A stretch of DNA of 25,986 bases from Bacteroidota bacterium (GCA_021793135.1 JAJYTI010000005.1:1-25986); one strand, 5' to 3'. Positions 16,053 through 23,940 are shown, counted from the stretch's first letter. A program made the numbers and translations. Notes: generated from the letters alone by a model not told the origin.

Positions 16053-16148
16053 ATGCCAAGTGGTAAAAAAAGAAAGAGACACAAGATGGCGACGCATAAG
16101 CGCAAAAAAAGAAGCCGTGCAAACCGTCACAAAAACAAAAAGAAGTAG
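16053..16148 (+). CDS. 31-residue very basic protein, probably ribosome-associated
   Basis: An ATG frame of 31 codons beginning MPSGKKRKRHKMATHKRKKR. Some 20 of 31 residues are Lys, Arg or His and there are no acidic residues. It lies 37 bases after hup, and its stop codon is inside a terminator stem, so hup and this gene form a unit. I recall near-identical small proteins across Flavobacteriia. The composition fits a small ribosomal protein that lies in rRNA; a novel protein named bL38 was found in the F. johnsoniae ribosome and this is a candidate, which I cannot confirm from sequence. It is not the THX sequence type. Confidence 0.8.
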   Translation: MPSGKKRKRHKMATHKRKKRSRANRHKNKKK

Positions 16149-16165
16149 GTAAAACTACTTTTTTT
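16143..16165 (+). terminator. Terminator of the hup unit, overlapping the stop codon
   Basis: AAGTAG (16143-16148, includes the TAG stop) pairs with CTACTT (16155-16160), loop GTAAAA; a G-U pair and A-T pairs extend the stem into the T-run. Confidence 0.75.
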
Positions 16166-16200
16166 GTTTTAATCAAGAGATTAAATACGTTCCTTGACAT

Positions 16201-16374
16201 AGGAGATACTTGTTATAACAACATAACTTGTCTATCTCTTCGGGTTAATCTGTTTTAATTGGATTAGTGAAACAGATAAAAGACCTGTGAAAAAAAATAT
16301 TGTTTAATCCATCCTATTCTATAGTGCTAAGCCCTTTATTTTATAATTTAAGGGCTTATGCCAGCGGGATAGAA
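16201..16374 (+). promoter_or_regulatory. Hairpin-rich leader of rng
   Basis: Three stem-loops follow each other. H1: AGGAGATA/TATCTCTT (16201-16208, 16233-16240) with inner GTTAT/ATAAC. H2: ATCTGTTT/AAACAGAT (16248-16255, 16270-16277) with inner TAAT/ATTA. H3: TAAGCCCTT/AAGGGCTTA (16328-16336, 16350-16358), extended by TTCTAT/ATAGAA (16317-16322, 16369-16374). H3 ends 13 bases before the GTG start. No peptide is encoded here. It resembles in layout, not in sequence, the leader through which E. coli RNase E controls its own mRNA. Confidence 0.5.
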
Positions 16375-16387
16375 AAATTAATTAAGT

Positions 16388-17932
16388 GTGAACTACGAAT
16401 TATTTATCCGATCCAGTTCACAAGAAATTGATTTTGCCTTATTAAAAGATGGAAAACTCATCGAACTTCACAAAGAAGAAGAAGATTCGAACAAATTTTC
16501 GGTTGGCGACATATATTTAGCCAAAATCCGAAAAATAGTTCCAGGACTCAATGCTTCATTTGTAAACGTAGGTTACGATAAAGATGCATTTTTACACTAC
16601 CATGATTTGGGTCCTAATATACCTACCCTTCTCAAGTTCGTTAAACGTGTAAGCACAGGTAAGCTAAAAGATTTTAGCTTAGAAAATTTCCAATTTGATA
16701 AACCGATTGACAAACATGGCAAAATTAATCAAGCCATTAAGTCAAATCAATCTATTCTGGTACAGATTGTAAAAGAACCTATTTCTACCAAAGGACCACG
16801 TATTAGCTCCGAGCTGTCTATAGCCGGGAGATATATAGTATTGGTTCCTTTTTCGGACCGTGTGTCCATATCGCAAAAAATTAGGAGTAGCGAGGAACGA
16901 GATAGGTTAAAACGACTAGTAACAAGCATTAAGCCTAAAGGTTTTGGTGTTATTATTCGTACTGTAGCAGAAGGCAAAAAAGTAGCCGAACTGGATAAGG
17001 ACCTTCAAGGTCTGATGGGTCGCTGGACAGCGATGTGTAAAAGGCTACACAGGGCACACCACCCTTCAAAGGTGTTAAGTGAATTAAACAGAGGAGAGTC
17101 CATGATACGTGACATCTTTAATGATGACTTTACGGCAATACATGTCGATGAAGAAACACTATATCATGACATAAAAAATTATGTTCAGAAGATTGCCCCG
17201 CACAAAGAACAAATAGTAAAACTATACGATTCTAAAGTGCCAATATTTGAAAAATTCGGTATCGAAAGACAAATCAAAACTTCATTCGGCAGAACGGTGT
17301 CTGGTCCTAAAGGAACTTATCTTGTAATAGAACACACCGAAGCCATGCACGTGATAGACGTAAATAGCGGCAATCATAGCAACAAACAAGACAGTCAAGA
17401 AGAAACTGCATTAGAAGTAAACCTCATCGCAGCAAAAGAAGTTGCTAGACAACTCAGACTTCGCGATATGGGAGGTATTATTGTAATAGACTTCATAGAC
17501 ATGGGAGTAGCTGCGAATAGGAAAAAACTGTATGACTCTCTAAGAGAGGAAATGAAAGATGACAAAGCAAAGCATAAAGTTCTCCCTCCTAGTAAATTTG
17601 GACTCATCCAAATAACAAGACAACGGGTACGTCCCGAATTAAGCATTAAAACTAGGGAAGAAGCCCCTAGTGGCTCCGGTAAAGAAATAGAAGCACCAAT
17701 AGTGGTGATCAACAAAATAACCGAAGACCTAAAACGTTTAGTAAAGAAAGACTATAAGAAGATAAGCTTACATACACATCCTTTTATAGCTGCCTTTCTT
17801 ACAAATGGATTCCCTTCCATAAGAACCAAATGGTACACCCAACACAAACGTTGGGTTAGAATACAACCTAGAGACGCATACACGTATTTAGAATATCATT
17901 TTAAAGACCAAAAAGGGAAAACCATACGATAA
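16388..17932 (+). CDS. rng: Ribonuclease G/E family endoribonuclease
   Basis: 514 residues, RNase G size, with no long disordered C-terminal scaffold as in E. coli RNase E. Start is GTG at 16388, giving MNYELFIRSSSQEIDFALLKDGKL; no ATG lies upstream in frame. An S1-like domain (about 38-135, VGDIYLAKIRKIVPGLNASFVNVG) is followed by the catalytic region with Mg-binding Asp in MHVIDVNSGN (D324) and GGIIVIDFIDM (D368/D371). The zinc-link CPxCxG expected after RQRVRPEL is absent: the place reads EAPSGSGK with no cysteine. It cleaves single-stranded RNA in rRNA maturation and mRNA decay. A terminator separates it from recX. Confidence 0.95.
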   Translation: MNYELFIRSSSQEIDFALLKDGKLIELHKEEEDSNKFSVGDIYLAKIRKIVPGLNASFVNVGYDKDAFLHYHDLGPNIPTLLKFVKRVSTGKLKDFSLENFQFDKPIDKHGKINQAIKSNQSILVQIVKEPISTKGPRISSELSIAGRYIVLVPFSDRVSISQKIRSSEERDRLKRLVTSIKPKGFGVIIRTVAEGKKVAELDKDLQGLMGRWTAMCKRLHRAHHPSKVLSELNRGESMIRDIFNDDFTAIHVDEETLYHDIKNYVQKIAPHKEQIVKLYDSKVPIFEKFGIERQIKTSFGRTVSGPKGTYLVIEHTEAMHVIDVNSGNHSNKQDSQEETALEVNLIAAKEVARQLRLRDMGGIIVIDFIDMGVAANRKKLYDSLREEMKDDKAKHKVLPPSKFGLIQITRQRVRPELSIKTREEAPSGSGKEIEAPIVVINKITEDLKRLVKKDYKKISLHTHPFIAAFLTNGFPSIRTKWYTQHKRWVRIQPRDAYTYLEYHFKDQKGKTIR

Positions 17933-17941
17933 TTATATATT

Positions 17942-17978
17942 AAGAGCCTCATTACAGAAGTAGTGAGGCTCTTTTTTT
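17942..17978 (+). terminator. Terminator of rng
   Basis: AAGAGCCTCA (17942-17951) and TGAGGCTCTT (17964-17973) followed by a T-run. Confidence 0.9.
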
Positions 17979-18005
17979 ATCTTTACACTTGAGAAGATAT
18001 TACTT

Positions 18006-18488
18006 ATGAAAAAAACGCCTTCCTATACTGTTGACGAAGCTTTGGCAAAAATGCAAGCATACTGTGCTTACCAAGATCGATGTCATTTAGAAGTACAACA
18101 AAAGCTAAAACAAATGCGAATGATTCCTCAAGCATGTGACTATATAATAGGGAAACTAATTGATGAAAACTTTTTGAACGAAACAAGATTTGCAAAAAGC
18201 TTTGCTAGAGGGAAATTCAGAGTAAAACATTGGGGTAGAATTAGGATTACTAACGAATTAAAACAACGACAAATAAGCACTTACAACATTAAAGAAGGCC
18301 TAAAAGAAATAAAAGACACCGACTACTTCAATAGCTTTCATAACATAGCAGAAAAACGCTTAAAACAATTGGAAAAAGAAAACGACTTGAATGCTAAGAA
18401 ACGAAAATTTATAAGCTATCTACAATATAGAGGATGGGAGTCTCATTTGATATTTGAAAAATGGAACGATTATTACAATAAAAAATAG
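18006..18488 (+). CDS. recX: Regulatory protein RecX
   Basis: 160 residues built of three-helix repeats. The first repeat has YTVDEALAKMQAYCAYQDRCHLEVQQKL, followed by IIGKLIDENFLNETRFAKSFARGKFRVKHWGRIRI, the central RecX signature. RecX binds RecA filaments and limits their activity. It is not next to recA here. A weak TATCTTTA element overlaps the end of the rng terminator. The stop codon TAG lies inside the stem of the following hairpin. Confidence 0.93.
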   Translation: MKKTPSYTVDEALAKMQAYCAYQDRCHLEVQQKLKQMRMIPQACDYIIGKLIDENFLNETRFAKSFARGKFRVKHWGRIRITNELKQRQISTYNIKEGLKEIKDTDYFNSFHNIAEKRLKQLEKENDLNAKKRKFISYLQYRGWESHLIFEKWNDYYNKK

Positions 18489-18528
18489 GGTTTTTTAATA
18501 GTAACTTTACTATTAAAAAACCCTATTT
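18483..18528. terminator. 22-bp perfect hairpin between recX and the GNAT gene
   Basis: Two perfectly complementary 22-base arms (18483-18504 and 18507-18528) around two central bases. On the minus strand the arm runs into TTTTTT, so the terminator fits best for the GNAT gene; the recX stop codon is within the left arm. Confidence 0.85.
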
Positions 18529-18560
18529 AAGTTTACTTAAAGAGCTTAATACTCTTCCTA

Positions 18561-19001
18561 TTATAATCGTTTGTACATTAAGAAATGTAATCCTATGCCA
18601 GGTACATCAAATGCGGTACCAACAACATTATACCCATTTCTACGATAAAAGTTAACTGCTCGTTCTCTGGCTGTCATCCATATAAAATCACCTCCTCTAT
18701 CTAGTACAATACGGTCGGCTTTATTCAAAATTAAATTGCCTAAAGCCATGCCTTGATAATCTTTAGATACCGCCATACCGCGATAACGATGCTGGTTTGT
18801 ATCGGTGAAGTTTTCATTAGAAGCATGAAAAACACTTACACAACCTATTATTTTACCTTCATTAAACAGTCCTAAATGGACCGCTTCTTCGTCATCGTCG
18901 TCCTCAAAACGACATTGCTCTGGATCGAGACCTTCACGAAGCTCTGCGCTCCGTATGGGCAAGATTTCTTCTACTGAGACTTTTTTTACTTCGTATTCCA
19001 T
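18561..19001 (-). CDS. GNAT family N-acetyltransferase
   Basis: 146 residues. Motif A, the acetyl-CoA pyrophosphate loop, is YRGMAVSKDYQGMALGNLILNKAD (around 73-96), followed by ERAVNFYRRNGYNVVGTAF, the usual GNAT C-terminal block. An acidic run EDDDDEE lies at 33-39. The acceptor substrate cannot be told from sequence. It stands alone between its terminator and a 254-base gap before atpC. Confidence 0.9.
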   Translation of the reverse strand: MEYEVKKVSVEEILPIRSAELREGLDPEQCRFEDDDDEEAVHLGLFNEGKIIGCVSVFHASNENFTDTNQHRYRGMAVSKDYQGMALGNLILNKADRIVLDRGGDFIWMTARERAVNFYRRNGYNVVGTAFDVPGIGLHFLMYKRL

Positions 19002-19199
19002 ATTGCTTTATTGCTTAGTAAACGAAAAGGGCATTATCACGATTAACGCTTCGCATAACACCCTGTTTATAATAAACATAAAGATACAAAAATCTTTATT
19101 ACTAAATACACGTTAGAATAATTCTAGATTTTTAATCCTGTTTTTACCAATAAATAAATTGAACAATTATGATGAAGTAAGTCAAAATAAACGCAATAA

Positions 19200-19235
19200 A
19201 AAAGCCTTTCTTCCAGTATAGAAAGAAAGGCTTTT
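19200..19235 (-). terminator. Terminator of atpDC
   Basis: AAAAGCCTTTCTT (19200-19212) and AAGAAAGGCTTTT (19223-19235), loop of 10; the minus-strand T-run follows. It lies 20 bases past the atpC stop. Confidence 0.88.
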
Positions 19236-19255
19236 ATTTAATAATATGTATAGCT

Positions 19256-19537
19256 TTAGTCTGCTAGAATAATTATTTTATCATTATTAACCTCTATGGT
19301 ACCACCATTGATTTCAAGTTCCCATTTACCACTTTTCTCATCTTTGACAAATCTATCTTCAAAGCCTTGAGTAATATTTGGTGCGCCAGAGAAGGTTACT
19401 GTACCTTGCACTAGAAGTGAAATAATCGATGCGTGATTTTTCAGCACTTGGAATCTTCCATCAACACCTGGCACTGTTACTGAATTAATTTCTGCAGTAA
19501 CGATAGAAGCTTCTGGTGTAACTATTTCTAAAAACAT
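19256..19537 (-). CDS. atpC: ATP synthase epsilon subunit, short form
   Basis: 93 residues, covering only the N-terminal beta-sandwich (MFLEIVTPEASIVTAEINSV, GRFQVLKNHASIISLL). The C-terminal two-helix domain found in the roughly 135-residue E. coli subunit is absent and the frame ends normally at ILAD. The remaining domain attaches to the gamma subunit and the c-ring. Without the helices it cannot block rotation in the E. coli way. It follows atpD by 35 bases. Confidence 0.95.
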   Translation of the reverse strand: MFLEIVTPEASIVTAEINSVTVPGVDGRFQVLKNHASIISLLVQGTVTFSGAPNITQGFEDRFVKDEKSGKWELEINGGTIEVNNDKIIILAD

Positions 19538-19572
19538 GTGACTAAAGTATTATTGTATAATTAAATCAGAGA

Positions 19573-21078
19573 TTAAGATTCAGCAAGCATTTTCTCACCT
19601 GCTTCGATTGCTTCTTCGATAGTCCCTTTTAGGTTGAATGCTGATTCTGGAAGGTGATCTAACTCTCCATCCATAATCATATTAAATCCTTTAATAGTAT
19701 CTTTAATATCTACAAGAACACCAGGAATACCAGTAAACTGCTCTGCTACGTGGAATGGCTGAGATAAGAATCTCGACACCTTTCTCGCTCTAGCTACTGC
19801 AAGTTTATCTTCCTCGCTCAATTCTTCCATACCTAGAATTGCAATAATATCTTGTAGCTCTTTATAGTGTTGTAATAACTCTTTTACTCTTTGAGCACAG
19901 TCATAGTGTTCTTTACCTAAAATTTCTGGAGTAAGAATTCTAGATGTAGAATCTAATGGATCTACCGCTGGATAAATACCTTGCTCAGCAATCTTTCTTG
20001 AAAGTACTGTTGTTGCATCTAAGTGCGCGAACGTAGTTGCTGGTGCCGGGTCTGTCAAGTCATCCGCAGGAACGTAAACTGCTTGTACAGATGTAATAGA
20101 TCCACGCTTAGTAGAAGTAATTCGCTCTTGCATAGCCCCCATCTCTGTAGCTAGTGTAGGTTGATATCCTACCGCTGATGGCATACGACCTAGAAGTGCA
20201 GATACCTCTGAACCTGCTTGTGTAAATCGGAAAATATTGTCAACGAAGAAAAGTACATCACGTCCTTGTCCTTCTCCATCACCGTCACGGAAGTGCTCTG
20301 CAATGGTAAGACCAGAAAGTGCAACACGTGCTCTTGCTCCTGGAGGTTCGTTCATCTGTCCGAATACGAAAGTTGCCTTAGAATCTTTAAGTGCATTTTT
20401 ATCGATAAGTGATAAATCCCACTCACCTTCTTCCATAGACTTCATAAACTTGTCTCCGTATTGGATAATTCCTGACTCCAACATTTCACGAAGTAAGTCA
20501 TTTCCTTCACGAGTACGCTCACCAACACCTGCAAAAACCGATAATCCACCGTGTCCTTTTGCAATGTTGTTAATCAATTCTTGAATAAGTACTGTCTTCC
20601 CTACTCCTGCACCTCCGAATAGACCAATCTTACCACCTTTTGCATATGGTTCAATAAGGTCGATTACTTTAATACCTGTAAATAGTACCTCGGTAGAAGT
20701 AGATAGATCTTCGAATTTTGGCGCTTCGCGGTGAATTGGCATTCCGTCTTTTCCGTGTTTTGGTAAGTTTTCCATCCCATCGATAGCATCACCAATAACG
20801 TTAAACAAACGACCATACACAGCTTCACCCATAGGCATTTGTATAGGTGCACCAGTAGCAACAACCTCTACACCACGGCTTAAACCGTCTGTCGAGTCCA
20901 TTGATATGGTACGAACCGTATTTTCTCCAATATGCGATTGAACCTCTAGCACCAATGTAGCTCCGCCAAGCTCAACCTCCAATGAATCGTAAATCTTAGG
21001 AAGCTCCGAACCACTAGCAAACTCAACATCTACTACTGGACCGATAATCTGTGCTACTTTTCCTGTAACTTGTGACAT
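19573..21078 (-). CDS. atpD: ATP synthase F1 beta subunit
   Basis: 501 residues from the ATG at 21078 (MSQVTGKVAQIIGPVVDVEF), chosen over an in-frame upstream start that would add 10 unusual residues. P-loop GGAGVGKT (155-162), catalytic glutamate in AGVGERTREGNDL, ALSGLTIAEHFRD and the DELSEED-region equivalent GMEELSEEDKLAVARARK near residue 390-400. It holds the catalytic sites of the F1 motor. atpD and atpC form a two-gene unit away from atpBEFHAG, as in other Bacteroidota. A promoter lies 62 bases upstream. Confidence 0.98.
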   Translation of the reverse strand: MSQVTGKVAQIIGPVVDVEFASGSELPKIYDSLEVELGGATLVLEVQSHIGENTVRTISMDSTDGLSRGVEVVATGAPIQMPMGEAVYGRLFNVIGDAIDGMENLPKHGKDGMPIHREAPKFEDLSTSTEVLFTGIKVIDLIEPYAKGGKIGLFGGAGVGKTVLIQELINNIAKGHGGLSVFAGVGERTREGNDLLREMLESGIIQYGDKFMKSMEEGEWDLSLIDKNALKDSKATFVFGQMNEPPGARARVALSGLTIAEHFRDGDGEGQGRDVLFFVDNIFRFTQAGSEVSALLGRMPSAVGYQPTLATEMGAMQERITSTKRGSITSVQAVYVPADDLTDPAPATTFAHLDATTVLSRKIAEQGIYPAVDPLDSTSRILTPEILGKEHYDCAQRVKELLQHYKELQDIIAILGMEELSEEDKLAVARARKVSRFLSQPFHVAEQFTGIPGVLVDIKDTIKGFNMIMDGELDHLPESAFNLKGTIEEAIEAGEKMLAES

Positions 21079-21139
21079 TATTAAGAATTTATGTTTATGT
21101 ACTTTCAAGGGTAATAATGCACCCTACTTTTTATCGGTG

Positions 21140-21171
21140 CAAAGATAACTCATTATAACGAAACAACACAA
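21140..21171 (-). promoter_or_regulatory. Promoter of atpDC
   Basis: On the minus strand TTG (21171-21169), a 21-base spacer and TATCTTTG (21147-21140) match the Bacteroidota consensus. Confidence 0.7.
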
Positions 21172-21328
21172 CGCATTTTAGAAATTTTTCAGATTAAGAA
21201 GGATTCGTTTTATTTTCTAATGAATATTGCAATAATGAGCATCAATGTCGTAACTATTTTATATTTCCAGAACTATATTTAGCTTTTAAAAATGAAGATT
21301 AGTTATTAAGATAAAGGCTGTATATGAA
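21172..21328. other. Rest of the atpD-DUF4270 gap
   Basis: The gap between the two genes is 316 bases. Apart from the atpD promoter and the DUF4270 terminator, this AT-rich stretch shows no gene or clear structure. Confidence 0.5.
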
Positions 21329-21369
21329 AAAATGCGATAGTATAACTTCTCATTACACTATCGCATTTT
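21329..21369 (-). terminator. Terminator of the DUF4270 unit
   Basis: Perfect 13-bp arms AAAATGCGATAGT (21329-21341) and ACTATCGCATTTT (21357-21369); a minus-strand T-run follows. Confidence 0.9.
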
Positions 21370-21394
21370 CCAATATTCTAGAATTAGATTTTTC

Positions 21395-22984
21395 TTACTC
21401 TACATTGGTAAGATATAGTTCTAATTTTAATCGTTTGTCTACATCTTCAGAATTTGGACCATGTATTACAGTACCTCTTGGAGAATAGAAAGTTCCAGAA
21501 GGGATTCCTTTCACTGGAGCATTTTCCTCATCTTCCTTTACATTAACTTGCTCCGCTTTTTCTACATTTGGAATTACTGCAATTCCTAATGGAATATTGT
21601 CTTTATCTTCATTAATTAAATCACTAACAAAATTCGTAATTCGTATTTTATACGATACTCCTTTTCCATCATCATCTCGCTGTAATCTACCTAAATGAAC
21701 AATTTTACTAGACATTGTATTTGCCGATGCTGTTTGGTCTATAGCATAATCTGTTAGAACCTTACCGTTTTCGGCATTAAAGATAATAATACGTTCTGGC
21801 TCTACTTCTGCATCTCCCATAGCATCTTGATCTACATATAAAACTAAATTAGCTTCGTTAACAATTGGCTTGTCAATTCGCAATTGTTCTAACTCATCAG
21901 CAACACCGCTATCATTAGAATCTTCTCCAAAAAGCTTTACTATACCTAATATACTTTCACCTCCTTGAATCAATAATCGAGAGGATCCATTTACACTGTC
22001 TTGTGCTGCAAGTTGCTGTTGTACATAACTGCTATGCTCTTTGGTTGCCGTGATAACTTTAGTACCTCCTGACAATTCAAGATCTAAAGTTCCCGATGGG
22101 CGCTCTACATCGTCATCATCATCGTTTTCAGGATCTGAAGAATAATAAACTCGAATCTTAGCATTTTCCATTTTAATTAATGGCATAGATCCAAAATCGT
22201 TATTTGAACTCACCTTAAAATAAACACCACGGAAATAATCTACGAAACTCTCATTAGAAACCAACTCTGGCTCCCCTTGCTTATCGATAATTTTTTCTTC
22301 AAAAAAATCTTTCGATAGATCCATATAAATTCCTGGCTCCCATTTCTCCACTTCTTTATCTTCTGTCTCATCCGAGCCAGTTACGTGAATAATAGGAATA
22401 GCTTTGGGAACGTAATTCTCCAGTTCACCTAATTTTTCTCCTAGATGGCTTTCAAATACACTTCCTTGATCGCTATAATATGCTTGTGACTCTTCGAAGT
22501 TAGAAGTAGGATCCATTTCTCTTAAGAAATAGTTAGACTCATACACTTCTATTTTCATCGGATTATTAGCATAAAGCGAATCTATAGTATATGTAGTATC
22601 TGTATCTATTTTTGACGTAACATAATACGGCAAATGCAACTTTACACTATCTACTCGAGCATTATCTCCAAAACCAGGGTTTACTCGTCTTAAATGTAAT
22701 TGCGAAAGCAGGTTGATTGTTGTTTTACCAAACACTGGGTCGTTATAGATACCCAACATTCCTGTTTTGTCCGACTCACTAGTATTAGTTCGAATACCCT
22801 TTAGCTGCTGACTATAAGCCACTACAGTGGAAGAAGCATCTGGTTCGGATATCAAACTATCCTCTCCTACAATCTCTGTTCCAGTTAATCCGTAATCTTC
22901 CTCACAAGAAGTTGTGAAGCCTAATGCAGCTATAGCCAGAAGTGTTATCGTCCAATTTTTAAGGCGCTTTTTACGTTGCGTCAT
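21395..22984 (-). CDS. DUF4270 family lipoprotein
   Basis: 529 residues. Lipoprotein signal (MTQRKKRLKNWTITLLAIAALGFTTSC, split at C27) with the acidic EED just after the cysteine, similar to the acidic export signal that sends Bacteroidota lipoproteins to the cell surface (inference). The start of the mature part (GLTGTEIVGEDS, GIYNDPVFGKTTINLLSQL, ARVDSVKLHLPYY) matches DUF4270, a large Bacteroidota family of unknown function. An acidic run (DPENDDDDDVERP) lies near the middle. It lies 29 bases downstream of the GlgA-like gene and is probably co-transcribed; this pairing is common in Flavobacteriaceae. Confidence 0.88.
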   Translation of the reverse strand: MTQRKKRLKNWTITLLAIAALGFTTSCEEDYGLTGTEIVGEDSLISEPDASSTVVAYSQQLKGIRTNTSESDKTGMLGIYNDPVFGKTTINLLSQLHLRRVNPGFGDNARVDSVKLHLPYYVTSKIDTDTTYTIDSLYANNPMKIEVYESNYFLREMDPTSNFEESQAYYSDQGSVFESHLGEKLGELENYVPKAIPIIHVTGSDETEDKEVEKWEPGIYMDLSKDFFEEKIIDKQGEPELVSNESFVDYFRGVYFKVSSNNDFGSMPLIKMENAKIRVYYSSDPENDDDDDVERPSGTLDLELSGGTKVITATKEHSSYVQQQLAAQDSVNGSSRLLIQGGESILGIVKLFGEDSNDSGVADELEQLRIDKPIVNEANLVLYVDQDAMGDAEVEPERIIIFNAENGKVLTDYAIDQTASANTMSSKIVHLGRLQRDDDGKGVSYKIRITNFVSDLINEDKDNIPLGIAVIPNVEKAEQVNVKEDEENAPVKGIPSGTFYSPRGTVIHGPNSEDVDKRLKLELYLTNVE

Positions 22985-23013
22985 AATTTTATTCTAGGTT
23001 GTATTATACTTAC

Positions 23014-23820
23014 TTACAGAATTTTTCCTTCGTAAAAATCTATATAGGCAGCCGAAAGCTCCTCAGGATTAACATACTTTAACACTGGTACTTCTAATTT
23101 CTCAATGTATTCTTTTAAATCTTCTGAGATTTCCTCAGATCCAAGTACTACCCCATCAGAATTTTGAACTGCTACTTTCATCATGTTTTGATAATCAGGA
23201 GTTTCGAAAGCTTTAATTTTATCTTCATTGATTTCATCAAAGCGAAGTTTCTTGATCATCTCTGTATTTAACGTTCCTTCGAATCCTGTATTGTATACAG
23301 AAGTAACAATCTTACTATTTTCGAATAATGGTTCGTTTTTATAGTATTCTTTTACATATAAAGGTAATAGAGATGCTAACCAACCATGTACGTGAATAAT
23401 ATCTGGTGCCCAGTTTAATTTTTTAATTGTTTCGATTACTCCCTTAGCAAAGAATATTGCTCTTTCGTCATTATCATCAAACAGCTTACCTTCTTTATCT
23501 ATAAACGTTGCTTTACGCTTAAAATAATCTTCGTTATCGATAAAGTAAACTTGCATGCGTTCTTTTGGAATAGAGGCTACTTTTATGATTAATGGCATAT
23601 CCATGTCATCTACTACCAAATTCATTCCTGAAAGTCGGATTACTTCGTGCAGTTGGTGTCTTCGTTCATTAATTTTACCGTATCTTGGCATAAAAATACG
23701 TATCTCACCCTTATTGTCTTTTACTGCTTTAGGAGCAAAAAATGATGTGGAAGAAACCTCCGTTTCAGGCAAGTAAGGCATTACCTCGGAAGAAACATAC
23801 AAGACTCTCTTATCTTTCAT
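23014..23820 (-). CDS. GlgA-like protein: glycogen synthase N-terminal domain only, catalytic loop lost
   Basis: 268 residues from the ATG at 23820 (MKDKRVLYVSSEVMPYLPET); an upstream in-frame ATG is less likely. It matches the N-terminal Rossmann domain of GT5 glycogen/starch synthases: VLYVSSEVMPY, RIFMPRYGKINERRHQL, DDNDERAIFFAKGVIETI, APDIIHVHGWLASLLPLYV. The whole C-terminal GT-B domain is absent (GlgA is about 480 residues). At the sugar-nucleotide loop KTGGL(A) it reads PETEVS (18-23). Activity as glycogen synthase is therefore unlikely. The gene ends cleanly and the frame is intact, so this looks like a retained domain, not recent decay. Its leader holds a palindrome. Confidence 0.85.
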   Translation of the reverse strand: MKDKRVLYVSSEVMPYLPETEVSSTSFFAPKAVKDNKGEIRIFMPRYGKINERRHQLHEVIRLSGMNLVVDDMDMPLIIKVASIPKERMQVYFIDNEDYFKRKATFIDKEGKLFDDNDERAIFFAKGVIETIKKLNWAPDIIHVHGWLASLLPLYVKEYYKNEPLFENSKIVTSVYNTGFEGTLNTEMIKKLRFDEINEDKIKAFETPDYQNMMKVAVQNSDGVVLGSEEISEDLKEYIEKLEVPVLKYVNPEELSAAYIDFYEGKIL

Positions 23821-23834
23821 AATTTCAATTTTAT

Positions 23835-23851
23835 TGTACAATAATTGTACA
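23835..23851. promoter_or_regulatory. 17-bp perfect palindrome in the GlgA-like gene leader
   Basis: TGTACAATAATTGTACA, two TTGTACA-type half sites on one central base, 15 bases before the ATG of the GlgA-like gene. It may be an operator or an RNA hairpin. A minus-strand TATTTTTG (23881-23874) just upstream could be the -7 element. Confidence 0.5.
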
Positions 23852-23912
23852 GTGTATCTGTATTAAAACGATGCAAAAATACGAAATTTTATGTAGATTC
23901 CCTTAGATATAT

Positions 23913-23920
23913 TAGTTTTG
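23913..23920 (+). promoter_or_regulatory. Possible -7 element for panC
   Basis: TAGTTTTG matches TAnnTTTG 20 bases before the panC ATG; no good -33 box was found. Confidence 0.4.
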
Positions 23921-23940
23921 CACGTCACAAATTATTTTTC

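Noticed and set aside
16192..16214. TTGACA ... TATAAC resembling a sigma-70 promoter
   Set aside because: Spacing is only about 14 bases and this consensus is not the one used by Bacteroidota; the bases also form hairpin H1.
20237..20584. 115-codon plus-strand frame inside atpD
   Set aside because: Antisense shadow of the highly conserved beta subunit; no family match.
23845..23940. N-terminal extension of panC from an upstream in-frame ATG
   Set aside because: Does not match the family and would overlap divergent promoter elements; the ATG at 23941 fits PanC.
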